A DNA stretch of 64,000 nt from CAVQND01 sp049518415 (GCA_049518415.1 JBEKRX010000010.1:1-64000), one strand, 5' to 3'. Shown: positions 1-9,188, counted from the stretch's first letter. The notes: generated from the letters alone by a model not told the origin. Numbers and translations are program-made.

Positions 1-55
1 CGTGTCGCAGGGCTTCGAGTTCTTTTAACTGATTCCAACGGGTCAATGCATTCAT
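1..55 (-). CDS. Small heat-shock protein (Hsp20 family), N-terminal fragment
   Basis: Only the first 18 codons are inside the window; the gene runs off the left edge. They read MNALTRWNQLKELEALRH, which matches the usual opening of bacterial Hsp20/alpha-crystallin proteins (M-N-x-L-T-R-W-x-x-x-K-E-L-E-x-L). Hsp20 proteins are ATP-independent holdases that bind unfolded proteins in the cytoplasm. The alpha-crystallin domain itself is not visible, so the call rests on this short N-terminal signature. Confidence 0.55.
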   Translation of the reverse strand, partial: MNALTRWNQLKELEALRH

Positions 56-552
56 GCTTTCATTTCTTGTTGGCGGGTGTGCTTTTGGGCCGTCACGCCT
101 GCCCGCCAACGGTTCGGGCGGCGACGGTCCGCCGATGCACTTGAGTTTCCCTTTCTCTTCTAGCTAGTGGAGGGCCAACCTAACGCCCGGCGCTCTAACC
201 TCTTGAATCCAGGCTAATTGAGGCGTTTGAGGTCACCTTTGGCCAGTGGTGAGGGACCGACCGGCATTGCAACTTGCACTGCCGCCCTTGCTACATCATG
301 CACTTTGCGGGTCTTCGGCAGAATTTGGGGGTGCATTGACCGGACCTGCGTTCAGGGTAAAGTCAGCTCTGATTTCCGTCGCGAGGGTGGCATTCGGACG
401 CCCCTGGCCCTCGGACGCTGCGAGATGAATCGAGCGGCCTGACGGCCGAGAATGGGGTCTCAAGCAATTCCGGCGCGGCCAGGGGATGGCGCCGGGGTAT
501 GACCGGTTGGCGCAACGCTCGCGGCTCTTTGTGCCGCGGTGGGGAATCAAGA
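56..552. other. Intergenic region, no gene seen
   Basis: Between the divergent Hsp20 start and the 3' end of the LarA-like gene. The short open frames here show no recognisable protein signature. I see no tRNA and no clear terminator. The Hsp20 promoter should lie just right of position 55, but I could not pick out convincing boxes. Confidence 0.5.
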
Positions 553-1896
553 CTAAGTTTGTCTATCCGCCCCGGCGGCGCTTCCGGCCTGTAGCGAGCC
601 CGGACTTGGGTCGCACCCGCTTGCCCACTTCGGCGGGTCCTTGAGTTGGAAGAGCATCTCGCCGGCCTTGGGGACCAGGAGGATGCCTTCGTGCTCGCGA
701 TTGGCATAGTCCGCGAGGCGGATGCTTTTGGGGTCACGATAGCCGAGATTGAGCTGCCTGCATTTTTCGGGCGGGATTTGGGTGGCCAGCGTCACTTGCG
801 CGCGGCATTGCTCGACGCCATTTTCGAAGGCACCGAGGCCGCGCAGGTGGGTCGAATGGGCCAGCACCGCCCAGGGCAGGTGCTTGAACCGGTCCCATTG
901 TTTGAGGAAATAATCGCGGCAGTGATAGCCGACGGCCTCGATCTGGGCGCCGTGGCTGACGCAGACCTCTCTGAGATGCGGCGCGTAGATGATCAGTTCC
1001 CCGCCATCAGCAAGGACCGGTTCGAGTTTGTACATGCACTTGCCGCCGGTCCAAAGCTCGTCATACATCGCCGGGGCGCAGGAGAGAATCGTGTGGAACG
1101 GCCTGTCTTTATGAACGATATGGAGCTGGCGCGAAAGGTCGCTGGCCTGGTCCCAGGCGGCCTCGGGCGTCCCGGCGAAGAGCCCAGCCAGTTCGTTGTG
1201 CGGGCTGACGACCATGCAGAAACAGAGCTTGTCCACCTTGACCATCGCCCCCGCCCGGTCCACCACGCGGCGCACGGGGGTCCATTTGTTCCCAATGATC
1301 ATCGGGTTGGTCACCACCGCGCCCAGCCAGTGGAAAAAATTCAGTATCCGCGGCCCGGCGACGCCGGGGAACAGGTACTTGTTCCCGCCGGAGAAGCCGA
1401 CCACTTCGTGCGGAAACACAGGTCCAACAATAATGACCTGGTCGTAGTCCAAGAGCCGCCGGTTGATCTCGACCGGCACGTCCATCGCAAACAGGCCGTC
1501 GCTAAGCTGGCTGACTTCGTCGGCGCTGAGAATGCCGACTTGTTTGAGGGCGGACGGATTGTTCCAGGCATGGTTAAAGAACCGGACGTGGCCAAAGGCC
1601 TGGCGGCGCTCCGCTTCCGAGAGCTCCAGGCGCCGGCAGATAGCCGCCTGGCTCATCGGCTGGTGCGTGCCCAAGGCGACCAGCACGTCGAATGCTTTGG
1701 CCAACTGTCCAATCTGCCGGTGCAAGGCCCGGAAGAGCAGGCCGACCGGCGCAGTGCGCGTGCCGTCGGGCACGATGAGCAGCACGCGTTGGCCGCGGTA
1801 ATCCTCCGGCGGGCAGGCGCGCGAGACGAGTTCGGCCACCTGGGCCTGGGTCAGACCCTCCCCCGGCGTGGCTGTCTGTGCAATCGTCTCATGCAT
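553..1896 (-). CDS. LarA-like nickel-dependent racemase (DUF2088 family)
   Basis: 447 residues, close to the usual LarA length of about 420-430. LarA enzymes racemise lactate, and other family members act on other 2-hydroxyacids, using a nickel-pincer nucleotide cofactor. Visible family signatures are VPDGTRTAP near residue 43, LGTHQPM near residue 95, and the strongly conserved stretch PHEVVGFSGGNKYLFPG near residue 162. No larB, larC or larE cofactor genes are present in the window, so the substrate is open; the family is much broader than lactate racemase. It lies 66 bp downstream of the lipoate ligase gene on the same strand, so the two may be co-transcribed. A pyruvate/lactate-linked role fits the adjacent pyruvate dehydrogenase locus but is inference. 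Confidence 0.85.
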   Translation of the reverse strand: MHETIAQTATPGEGLTQAQVAELVSRACPPEDYRGQRVLLIVPDGTRTAPVGLLFRALHRQIGQLAKAFDVLVALGTHQPMSQAAICRRLELSEAERRQAFGHVRFFNHAWNNPSALKQVGILSADEVSQLSDGLFAMDVPVEINRRLLDYDQVIIVGPVFPHEVVGFSGGNKYLFPGVAGPRILNFFHWLGAVVTNPMIIGNKWTPVRRVVDRAGAMVKVDKLCFCMVVSPHNELAGLFAGTPEAAWDQASDLSRQLHIVHKDRPFHTILSCAPAMYDELWTGGKCMYKLEPVLADGGELIIYAPHLREVCVSHGAQIEAVGYHCRDYFLKQWDRFKHLPWAVLAHSTHLRGLGAFENGVEQCRAQVTLATQIPPEKCRQLNLGYRDPKSIRLADYANREHEGILLVPKAGEMLFQLKDPPKWASGCDPSPGSLQAGSAAGADRQT

Positions 1897-1962
1897 CGTG
1901 CAAAACTTAGGCCAATCGAACCGGGCGTTGCAAGCCTTGCGGGTGGTCGTGAATTCCTGCGG

Positions 1963-2682
1963 CTAAAACTTCAGGTTCCACCCCGGGCTGGCGTATTTGT
2001 CGCGAGTCAGGAGGCCGATGCGCTCGGAGGGGATCTCGGCCAGGGGCGCGGCGGCCTGCCAGGCCCGGCTCAAGGCGGACTTGACCTGCGGGGCCGGCAC
2101 CGCGAGGTTCACCAGGAAATGGGAGTGCGAACGGTTGGCGCGGTAGTCCGGCTGTTTCGAGGGCATCGGCAGGGCCTGCTCCACCAGGGCCAGGTCGAAC
2201 TGGAGCAGGAACGTCCCATGAAAAAGGAGCGCCCGCCGCTTGCGCCGCTGGGCGTTGCCCGAGAACTTGCGCCCGCCCAGGGCGAGGTCCGTGGGGCCGG
2301 GCGTTTGGACGGGGCCTTGGAGCAGGCCGCCCAGGACCGCCCGGTGGCGTTCGAGCACAAAACGGTTCGTGGAACTGACGCTCTGGAGCGGCCTGGACTG
2401 GTCGATGCGCAATATGAGCGCATAGTTGAGACAGCCCGGCCCCTGGAGCACCGTCCCGCCGCCGCTGCACCGCCGCCGGATGGGCAGGCCCTGCTGCCGG
2501 CAAAAGGGGACATTCACCTCGGTGGCGACCTTGTTGGCGTAACCGACCACCACGAAGTATTGGACGGGTTCCCAGAACCGCAAGACTTCATCGCCCAGCC
2601 CTTCCTCGCAGAGCTCCAGCAAGGCCTCATCGCAGGCCAGATTCTCCTCCGGCGTGGCCAGGGTCAGGTCGCAATAGTTCAT
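1963..2682 (-). CDS. Lipoate-protein ligase A family protein
   Basis: 239 residues of the biotin/lipoate A/B ligase fold. The lipoate-binding signature RRCSGGG followed by G-x-L-N-Y is present near residues 70-88, and a GRKFSGNAQ segment carries the lysine usually found in the active site. The enzyme would attach lipoyl groups to the E2 subunit of 2-oxoacid dehydrogenases in the cytoplasm. It is divergent from aceE across about 150 bp, so ligase and target complex are encoded side by side. At 239 residues it lacks the C-terminal accessory domain of full-length E. coli LplA (about 338), so it may need a separate partner or act as an octanoyl/lipoyl transferase. Confidence 0.85.
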   Translation of the reverse strand: MNYCDLTLATPEENLACDEALLELCEEGLGDEVLRFWEPVQYFVVVGYANKVATEVNVPFCRQQGLPIRRRCSGGGTVLQGPGCLNYALILRIDQSRPLQSVSSTNRFVLERHRAVLGGLLQGPVQTPGPTDLALGGRKFSGNAQRRKRRALLFHGTFLLQFDLALVEQALPMPSKQPDYRANRSHSHFLVNLAVPAPQVKSALSRAWQAAAPLAEIPSERIGLLTRDKYASPGWNLKF

Positions 2683-2772
2683 CGCGTGGTTCCGCTCGTG
2701 CTACAGGGTTGGGCCGGCCTCAGGCCTGCCAGGCGCTCCAAAACCGCGCCCCGGCAAAAGCCGCGCCGCCAT

Positions 2773-2799
2773 TTGACAGTCGGGTAATTGCAGTATAAG
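2773..2799 (+). promoter_or_regulatory. Candidate promoter of the pyruvate dehydrogenase E1 gene
   Basis: A consensus -35 box TTGACA (2773-2778) is followed 15 bp later by TATAAG (2794-2799), about 33 bp before the chosen aceE start. The spacer is shorter than the usual 16-18 bp, so the exact -10 is uncertain. It lies in the divergent gap between lplA and aceE. Confidence 0.45.
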
Positions 2800-2831
2800 T
2801 CAAAGACATTCTACAGAACACCTTGAAAGCA

Positions 2832-5534
2832 ATGAATGAACCAAAGGATTCGCCAGCCGCTTTGCAGGCCCAGCCCCAAACCGACGGCGAGACGGAGCGG
2901 AAGTGGCTGGCATCACTCGCCAACGTGGTGGAATACGCCTTGCGGAACCAGGGCCGGGAACGCGCCACGCGATTCCTGGACGACCTCACCGGCCGGCTCC
3001 GCGCCGAGGGCGTCGCAGCGCCCCGCCTGGTGAGCACGCCCTACCTCAATACCATCCCCGTCGAAAAGCAGGCCCCCTTCCCCGGCAATTGGGAAATGGA
3101 ACGGCGCCTCAAGAGCTTCGTCCGCTGGAATGCGATGGCGATGGTGGTCAACGCCAACCGGGAGCACAGCGGTTTGGGCGGCCACATCTCGACTTATGCC
3201 TCCTGTGCCACGCTGCTCGAAGTCGCCTTCAACCACTTCCTCCGCGCTCGCACCGGCGATTTCGTGGGCGACATGGTTTTTTTCCAGGGCCACGCCACCC
3301 CGGGCGTCTATGCGCGGGCCTTTCTCGAAGGCCGGCTAGACGAGCAGCACCTGCACCATTTCCGCCAGGAACTGGCCGAGGGCGCCGGCCTTTCCTCCTA
3401 TCCCCACCCGTACCTGATGCCGGATTTCTGGCAGTTCCCGACCGTCTCGATGGGGCTGGGGCCGCTGCTCTCCATTTACCAGGCCCGCTTCAACCGCTAC
3501 CTGCGCGCGCGCGGCCTCTCCGTTGGCAAGGAGCCCAAGGTCTGGGCCTTCCTGGGCGACGGCGAGACCGACGAACCGGAAACCCTCGGCTCCATCACCC
3601 TCGCCGCCCGTGAGAACCTCGACAACCTCATCTGGGTGGTCAACTGCAACCTACAGCGCCTGGACGGCCCCGTGCGCGGCAATGGCAAAATCATCCAGGA
3701 ACTCGAGGCCATCTTCCAAGGCGCCGGGTGGAACGTGATCAAGGTCATCTGGGGCTCGGATTGGGACCCGCTGCTGGCCGCCGACCGCAGTGGGCTGCTC
3801 ATCAAGCGGATGGAAGAGGCGGTGGACGGCGACTATCAAAAGTACTCGGTCGAGCCGGGCAGCTATACGCGCAGGCATTTCTTCGGCAAGTATCCCGAGC
3901 TGCTCGACTTGGTGAACCACCTGACCGACGCACAGATTCACAAGCTGCCGCGGGGCGGCCACGACTCCCGCAAGGTCTATGCCGCTTACCATGCCGCCCT
4001 CGCCCACCAGGGCCAGCCCACCGTCATCCTGGCCAAGACCGTCAAAGGCTACGGCCTGGGCGAAACCGGCGAAGGCCGCAATGTCACCCACCAGCAGAAA
4101 AAGCTCAATGAAAAAGAGCTGCGCGAGTTTCGCGCCCGTTTTGGCGTGCCGATCAGCGACGAGGAGATCGCCCAGACGCCGTTCTTCCGTCCGGCGCCCG
4201 ACAGCCTGGAGACGCAGTACCTGCTCCGCCGGCGCCGGGAGCTGGGGGGGTTCCTGCCCCAGCGCATCGTCAGCGCCAAGCCGCTGCCGGCGCCCAAGCT
4301 CGCGGCCTTTGCCGAGCTGCTCAAAGGCTCGGCCCGGCTCGAAATGTCAACCACCATGGGCTTCGTCCGTCTCCTTAGCCTGCTCCTGCGCGACCAGAAC
4401 ATCGGCCGGCTGATCGTCCCGATTATTCCCGATGAGGCCCGCACCTTCGGCCTGGACGCCCTGTTTCGCGAAGTCGGAATTTATTCCCCCAAGGGGCAAT
4501 TGTACGAGCCGGTCGATATGAAATCGCTGCTCTACTACCACGAGGCCAAAGACGGGCAGATTCTCGAAGAGGGCATCACCGAGGCGGGCGCCATGGCCTC
4601 GTTCATTGCCGCCGGCAATGCCTACGCCACCCAGGGCCACTACCTGGTGCCCTTCTATGTCTATTACTCCATGTTCGGCTTCCAGCGCATCGGCGACCTG
4701 ATCTGGCTGGCGGGCGATAGCCGCGCCAAAGGTTTCCTGCTCGGCGCCACCGCCGGACGCACCACCCTCAACGGCGAGGGCCTCCAGCACCAGGACGGAC
4801 ACAGCCTGGTCCTCTCAAGCACCATCCCGACGCTCCTGACCTATGACCCGGCCTTCACTTACGAAGTGGCGGTGATTATTGCCGACGGCCTGCGGCGGAT
4901 GTTCGCCGAGGGCGAGGACATTTTCTATTACCTCACCCTCTACAATGAGAACTACGCCATGCCGGCGATGCCGGCGGCGGCCCAGGAGGGCATCGTCAAG
5001 GGCCTCTACAAGTTCAAACCCGGCCCGGACCACCAACCCCTCAAGGCGCATCTCTTGGGCAGCGGACCGCTCCTCCGCTCCGCCCTGCGCGCCCAGCAAA
5101 TCCTGGCCGAGCGCTACCACGTCTCCGCCGATGTCTGGAGCGCCACCAGCTACAAGCTCCTGCGCAACGACGCCCTGCGCGCCCGGCGCTGGAACATGCT
5201 CCATCCCGCTGAGCTGCCCAAAAAATCCTATCTCGAGCAGTTGCTCGAGCCAGAACAGGGTGTCTTCATCGCCGTTTCCGACAATATGAAGCTCGTGCCG
5301 GACCAGATTGCGCCCTGGGTCCCAGGCGGCTTGACCACCCTGGGCACCGATGGCTTCGGCCGCAGCGACACCCGGGAGCGCCTGCGCCGCTTCTTCGAAG
5401 TGGATGCCGAGTCAACCGTCATCGCCACCCTTGCTGCCCTGGCCGCCAAAGGCCAACTCGACCGGGCCCTCGTCCAGCAGGCGATCAACGACTTGGGCGT
5501 GGACCCGGAAAAGGCCTGTCCCCAGACTGTCTGA
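2832..5534 (+). CDS. aceE: Pyruvate dehydrogenase E1 component, homodimeric type
   Basis: 900 residues, matching the homodimeric AceE type (E. coli 887) and not the two-subunit alpha/beta type. It decarboxylates pyruvate with thiamine diphosphate and passes the acetyl group to the lipoyl E2. The thiamine-diphosphate motif is plain: GDGETDEPE followed by NCNLQRLDGPVRGN. The early HISTYASCATLLEVAFNHF and FQGHATPGVYARAF stretches are also typical AceE sequence. An upstream in-frame TTG exists at 2823, but the ATG at 2832, giving MNEPKDS, is preferred. It is followed by E2 and E3 genes on the same strand, although 575 bp and a likely terminator separate it from E2. Confidence 0.97.
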   Translation: MNEPKDSPAALQAQPQTDGETERKWLASLANVVEYALRNQGRERATRFLDDLTGRLRAEGVAAPRLVSTPYLNTIPVEKQAPFPGNWEMERRLKSFVRWNAMAMVVNANREHSGLGGHISTYASCATLLEVAFNHFLRARTGDFVGDMVFFQGHATPGVYARAFLEGRLDEQHLHHFRQELAEGAGLSSYPHPYLMPDFWQFPTVSMGLGPLLSIYQARFNRYLRARGLSVGKEPKVWAFLGDGETDEPETLGSITLAARENLDNLIWVVNCNLQRLDGPVRGNGKIIQELEAIFQGAGWNVIKVIWGSDWDPLLAADRSGLLIKRMEEAVDGDYQKYSVEPGSYTRRHFFGKYPELLDLVNHLTDAQIHKLPRGGHDSRKVYAAYHAALAHQGQPTVILAKTVKGYGLGETGEGRNVTHQQKKLNEKELREFRARFGVPISDEEIAQTPFFRPAPDSLETQYLLRRRRELGGFLPQRIVSAKPLPAPKLAAFAELLKGSARLEMSTTMGFVRLLSLLLRDQNIGRLIVPIIPDEARTFGLDALFREVGIYSPKGQLYEPVDMKSLLYYHEAKDGQILEEGITEAGAMASFIAAGNAYATQGHYLVPFYVYYSMFGFQRIGDLIWLAGDSRAKGFLLGATAGRTTLNGEGLQHQDGHSLVLSSTIPTLLTYDPAFTYEVAVIIADGLRRMFAEGEDIFYYLTLYNENYAMPAMPAAAQEGIVKGLYKFKPGPDHQPLKAHLLGSGPLLRSALRAQQILAERYHVSADVWSATSYKLLRNDALRARRWNMLHPAELPKKSYLEQLLEPEQGVFIAVSDNMKLVPDQIAPWVPGGLTTLGTDGFGRSDTRERLRRFFEVDAESTVIATLAALAAKGQLDRALVQQAINDLGVDPEKACPQTV

Positions 5535-5597
5535 GCCCTTGAGTTCTTGACCGGCAAAACTCGTTGTAATCGGGTCAAGCTTCGCTGCGATTGCAAT

Positions 5598-5620
5598 CCC
5601 GATTGGGAATCGGGACTTTT
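5598..5620 (+). terminator. Intrinsic terminator after aceE
   Basis: A 7-bp perfect stem CCCGATT/AATCGGG with a GGG loop is followed by ACTTTT. It lies 64 bp beyond the aceE stop. The U-run is short, so termination may be partial. If it works, E2 and E3 are transcribed at least partly from their own promoter. Confidence 0.5.
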
Positions 5621-6109
5621 AGGTGAATTGAAAATTGAAGATTGAAAAACGATCGTTGGTTATTGAAGAATGCCCGCGGATGACGCCGAATGGACTTTCG
5701 GATTGCGGACTCAATGACCAATAAGCAATACTCAATTCTCAATGAATCCCCCATCCCTTACAGGGATACCACTTCGCATGAAAATGACGCTTTTGTTCAT
5801 TTGCAACGGGTTGCGCGGCTATTTTCGGGGTAACAGTATGTCTTGGAGGGACAGGCTTACGAGTTGATCCTGAAATCCGGCACTGGTGAGGCGCGCAGCG
5901 TGGCGGTCCCTGGATTTTGCCTTCCCGTGCGAGCCCTCTTCGATGCCCAAACCCACTTGCAAGTGTTGCGCCAGTTGCTGGCAGCCCCACCGCAGGCCTG
6001 AGTCCGCTGGCGGTCAATCCGCCAGTTGATTGCCCGCCTGCGCCACCCTCCGACTTTTTTCTGGAACTTCCGCGCTTTTGGGGCAAATTGCAGCGCACGC
6101 TTGCAGATT
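5621..6109. other. Long intergenic region between E1 and E2
   Basis: About 490 bp without a convincing gene. It starts with an AT-rich tract of repeated AATTGAAAATTGAA-like units (about 5625-5660), a type of sequence that recurs near 27560-27597. Overlapping open frames here have no recognisable signature. The frame of E2 stays open upstream to an ATG at 6026, but the extra 28 residues do not resemble the family. Confidence 0.45.
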
Positions 6110-7414
6110 ATGGACCTGAAACTTCCTCCTCTGGGTGAAGGCGCAGATTCGGGCACCGTTGTCCACCTCTTCGTCAAAGAAGGCGACCAACTCTCCAAGG
6201 ATCAGCCTATCCTCGAACTGGAAAACGAAAAAGCCGTCGCCACAATCCCTTCCACCGCCGCCGGCATGGTCACGAGGATTTACGTCAAGCCCGGCGACAA
6301 AATCAGCGTCGGCCAGCGCCTCCTTTCACTGAGTGACGGGGCAGCGGCTGCCAGCCCGCCGGCCGCCAGACCCAAGCCGGCGCCCGAACCCAGGCCCCTG
6401 AGGGTCATCCAGACGCCTTCGCCCGAACCGCCGCCGCTGGCCGCAAGCGCGGAAGCCGCGGCCCAAGGAGTCGAGCCCAAACCCGGCCTGCCGCCCCCGG
6501 CGGCCCCTTCGATTCGGAAACTGGCGCGCGACCTGGGCCTCGACCTGACCCGGGTGCCCGGCAGCGCCAGGGGCGGACGCATCGTGCTCGAGGACCTGCG
6601 CGCCTACCTTCAGCGCCTGCAACGGCTCGCCGCCCGGCCCACCACCCCCGCCCAGCCCACGCCGCCCACTGGCCCCATACCGGCGCCCGCCCCAATAGAC
6701 TTCTCCAAGTGGGGCCCGGTCTCCAAAAAGCCCCTCTCGCCGCTCCGCCAGGTCATCGCCCGCCGCCTGTCGGAAAGCTGGAACGCCGTCCCACGGGTGA
6801 CCCAGTTTGACGATGCGGACATCACCGGCTTGATGGCCTTGCGCAAGAAATACGCTCCCGCCTACGAGCAACAGGGCGCGCGGCTGACCCTGACGTCCTT
6901 TGCCCTGAAAGTGGTCGTGGACACGCTCCGGAAACACCCCCTCTTCAATTCGAGCCTCGCCGAGGCCGCCCAAGAAATCGTCCTCAAGGAGTATTACCAC
7001 ATCGGCATCGCGGTCGACACCGAGGCCGGCCTGCTCGTTCCCGTCATCCGCGACGTGGACCAGAAAAACCTCCTCGAACTGTCGAAGGAACTCGAAGACC
7101 TCGCCAGGAAGGCCCGCGACCGGAGAGTGTCGGCCGAACAACTCAAGGGCGGCACGTTCACGCTTTCCAACCAGGGCGGCATCGGCGGCGCCCACTTCAC
7201 GCCCATCGTCAACATGCCGGAAGTCGCCATCCTCGGCCTGGGACGCGCCGCGCTCAAAGCCGTGGTGCGCGAAGGCGCCGTCGCGCCCCGGCTCATGCTC
7301 CCGCTGGCCCTGTCCTACGACCACCGCGTCATCGACGGCGCCGCCGCCGCCCGCTTCACCGTGGACCTCGTCCAGGCCTTCGAGAACTTCAGCGAAGACA
7401 ATGTCAAAATATGA
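6110..7414 (+). CDS. aceF: Pyruvate dehydrogenase E2 (dihydrolipoamide acetyltransferase)
   Basis: 434 residues in the standard E2 order. A single lipoyl domain (about 1-76) carries the lysine to be lipoylated in ENEKAVAT, K41. A proline/alanine-rich linker (about 78-132) follows, then a peripheral subunit-binding domain (about 133-168, PSIRKLARDLGLDL to GRIVLEDL). The catalytic acyltransferase domain (about 205-434) has the active-site motif DHRVIDG (H405, D409). It transfers the acetyl group to CoA and forms the complex core. The ATG at 6110 is chosen because MDLKLPPLGE is a typical E2 start. E. coli AceF has three lipoyl domains, so one is a minimal version. Confidence 0.95.
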   Translation: MDLKLPPLGEGADSGTVVHLFVKEGDQLSKDQPILELENEKAVATIPSTAAGMVTRIYVKPGDKISVGQRLLSLSDGAAAASPPAARPKPAPEPRPLRVIQTPSPEPPPLAASAEAAAQGVEPKPGLPPPAAPSIRKLARDLGLDLTRVPGSARGGRIVLEDLRAYLQRLQRLAARPTTPAQPTPPTGPIPAPAPIDFSKWGPVSKKPLSPLRQVIARRLSESWNAVPRVTQFDDADITGLMALRKKYAPAYEQQGARLTLTSFALKVVVDTLRKHPLFNSSLAEAAQEIVLKEYYHIGIAVDTEAGLLVPVIRDVDQKNLLELSKELEDLARKARDRRVSAEQLKGGTFTLSNQGGIGGAHFTPIVNMPEVAILGLGRAALKAVVREGAVAPRLMLPLALSYDHRVIDGAAAARFTVDLVQAFENFSEDNVKI

Positions 7415-7525
7415 AGCACTGGGGCCATGCCGCTCTTGCGGGTCGCTCCCTGGCGTTCCCACCACTCCACCACTCCCTCTCTCCGTCACTCCCTCACCCC
7501 ACCACTCCATTTCCTGGCTCTTCCC
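7415..7525. repeat. Pyrimidine-rich low-complexity gap before lpdA
   Basis: The E2-E3 gap is made largely of CCACCACTCC-like and CACTCC units (about 7455-7512). The lpdA frame stays open through it back to an in-frame start at 7427, but the resulting 33 residues look like translated low-complexity DNA. It is treated as untranslated spacer. Confidence 0.4.
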
Positions 7526-8944
7526 ATGGACCGAATCAAAACTGAACTCGTGGTCGTCGGGGCGGGTCCCGGCGGGTATGCGGCGGCCTTTTATGCGGCG
7601 GACCTTGGCAAAAAGGTCCTGCTGGTTGAACGCGACCAGCGCCTGGGGGGGGTTTGTCTGAACCGGGGCTGCATCCCCTCCAAGGCTCTCCTCCATGCCG
7701 CCCACACCATCACCGCCGCCCGTGAATCCGCCCGCCACGGCATCTGCTTTGGCGCCCCCACCATTGACCTCGCCAAACTGCGCGCCTGGAAGGAATCCAT
7801 CCTGACCCGCCTCTCGGGGGGCATTGCCCAGTTGGCCAGCCGGCGCGGGGTGCCGGTCCTCCACGGGCGCGGTTACTTCGAGGATTCGCGCACGCTGCGC
7901 GTCGAGACCGAACAGGGCCAGCAGTTCATCAATTACCACCAGGCGATCATCGCCGTCGGCTCCAAATCCGCCATGCCCAAGGCCTTCGATCTCGGAAACC
8001 CCCGCATCATGACCTCCACCGAAGCCCTGGACGTGGAAGACGTGCCCGCCAACCTGCTCGTCGTCGGCGCCGGCTATATCGGCCTGGAACTGGCCACCCT
8101 CTATGCCGCGCTGGGCAGCAAGGTCGTCCTGGTCGAGGCCCTCGATACCATTCTGGCCGGGGCCGACCCGGACCTCGCCCGGCCCCTCATCGCTTACGCC
8201 TACAAGGCCTTCCAGGAAGTCCGGCTCAGGAGCAAGGTCGCCCAAATGGCCACCAGCGGCAAACAGATCAAAGTCCAGTTCGACCTCGACGGCCAGCAGA
8301 AAGAGGAGCTTTACGACCGCGTCCTCGTCGCCGTGGGCCGCTCCCCAAACGCCGACGATCTGGGCCTGGAAAACACCGGCGTCTCCTTCGACGATCGCGG
8401 CTTCATTCACGTCAACGAGCGACAGCAGACCACCGACCCGGCCATTTACGCCATCGGCGACATTGCCGGCGGCGCCCTGCTTGCCCACAAGGCCGCCAAG
8501 GAAGCCCGCATCGCCGTCGAAGTCATTGCCGGCCAAGACAGCGCCTTTGTCGACATTACCATTCCGGCGGTGGTCTTCACCGACCCCGAGGTGGCCTGGT
8601 GCGGTTTGACCGAAGCCGAAGCCAAGGCCAAGGGCCTGGAAGTGCAAGTCGCCAAGTTCCCCTGGACCGCCTCCGGGCGCGCCGTGTCGTTCGACCGGCC
8701 CCAAGGCCTGACCAAGCTCCTCATCGAGCCGGGCACCGAACGCATCCTCGGCGTCGGCATCGTCGGCACCGGCGCCAGCGAACTCATCTCCGAGGGCGTC
8801 CTCGCCGTCGAGATGGGCGCCACCGCCAAAGACCTGGCCCTGGCCGTGCATCCCCACCCAACGTTGTCCGAGACCATCATGGAGGCCGCCGAGGCCTTCT
8901 ACGGCCACGCGACCCATACTCTGGGGCGCCAGGCCGTGGAGTGA
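7526..8944 (+). CDS. lpdA: Dihydrolipoyl dehydrogenase (E3)
   Basis: 472 residues, normal for the family. It reoxidises dihydrolipoyl groups with FAD and NAD+. The FAD-binding GAGPGG is at residues 12-17 and the redox disulfide is CLNRGC (C44, C49). A second dinucleotide fold has GAGYIGLE, AIGDIAG precedes LAHKAAKEARIAVE, and the C-terminal HPHPTLSE supplies the catalytic His/Glu pair (about H444, E449). The ATG at 7526 places the FAD motif at its normal distance from the N terminus. It completes the PDH gene set, and a palindromic repeat follows the stop codon. Confidence 0.97.
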   Translation: MDRIKTELVVVGAGPGGYAAAFYAADLGKKVLLVERDQRLGGVCLNRGCIPSKALLHAAHTITAARESARHGICFGAPTIDLAKLRAWKESILTRLSGGIAQLASRRGVPVLHGRGYFEDSRTLRVETEQGQQFINYHQAIIAVGSKSAMPKAFDLGNPRIMTSTEALDVEDVPANLLVVGAGYIGLELATLYAALGSKVVLVEALDTILAGADPDLARPLIAYAYKAFQEVRLRSKVAQMATSGKQIKVQFDLDGQQKEELYDRVLVAVGRSPNADDLGLENTGVSFDDRGFIHVNERQQTTDPAIYAIGDIAGGALLAHKAAKEARIAVEVIAGQDSAFVDITIPAVVFTDPEVAWCGLTEAEAKAKGLEVQVAKFPWTASGRAVSFDRPQGLTKLLIEPGTERILGVGIVGTGASELISEGVLAVEMGATAKDLALAVHPHPTLSETIMEAAEAFYGHATHTLGRQAVE

Positions 8945-8956
8945 CGGCCGCCACTT

Positions 8957-9118
8957 ATTCCAACGAGCGTTCAAGATGGCACTAAGGCGCGCAGGATTTT
9001 GGGCCTCTGGCGAGGCGCGAGCGAGGCGCATATCCGCAGCGATCTGCAACGAGCGAGCAACGAAACCAGAGGCCCAAAGGACAAGCGAATTAGTGCCATC
9101 TTGAACGGGAATTGGAAT
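8957..9118. repeat. Palindromic dispersed repeat, long copy
   Basis: The element starts ATTCCAACGAGCGTTCAAGA and ends with the near-complement TCTTGAACGGGAATTGGAAT, so its termini form an inverted repeat of about 28 bp with few mismatches (outer ends, then TTCAAGATGGCACTAA / TTAGTGCCATCTTGAA exact). A second, inner inverted pair GGGCCTCTGG / CCAGAGGCCC flanks the centre. A shorter relative lacking the middle occurs at 59685-59761. Both lie immediately downstream of a stop codon, so they may act as transcript 3' ends. No coding capacity is seen. Confidence 0.85.
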
Positions 9119-9124
9119 TAATTG

Positions 9125-9152
9125 TTGAAATCCATTGGGGGCGGCGTAGTAT
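9125..9152 (+). promoter_or_regulatory. Candidate promoter of tRNA-Pro
   Basis: TTGAAA (9125-9130) and TAGTAT (9147-9152) are separated by 16 bp and lie 36 bp before the first base of the tRNA. It sits just after the palindromic repeat. Confidence 0.4.
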
Positions 9153-9188
9153 TTCCGTGTGCCGGTCAGCGCGGCCGGCGCTATGGCT

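Noticed and set aside
646..2787. A 713-codon open frame on the plus strand opposite the LarA-like and lipoate ligase genes
   Set aside because: Antisense shadow in high-GC DNA; no protein signature, while the minus strand has clear family motifs.
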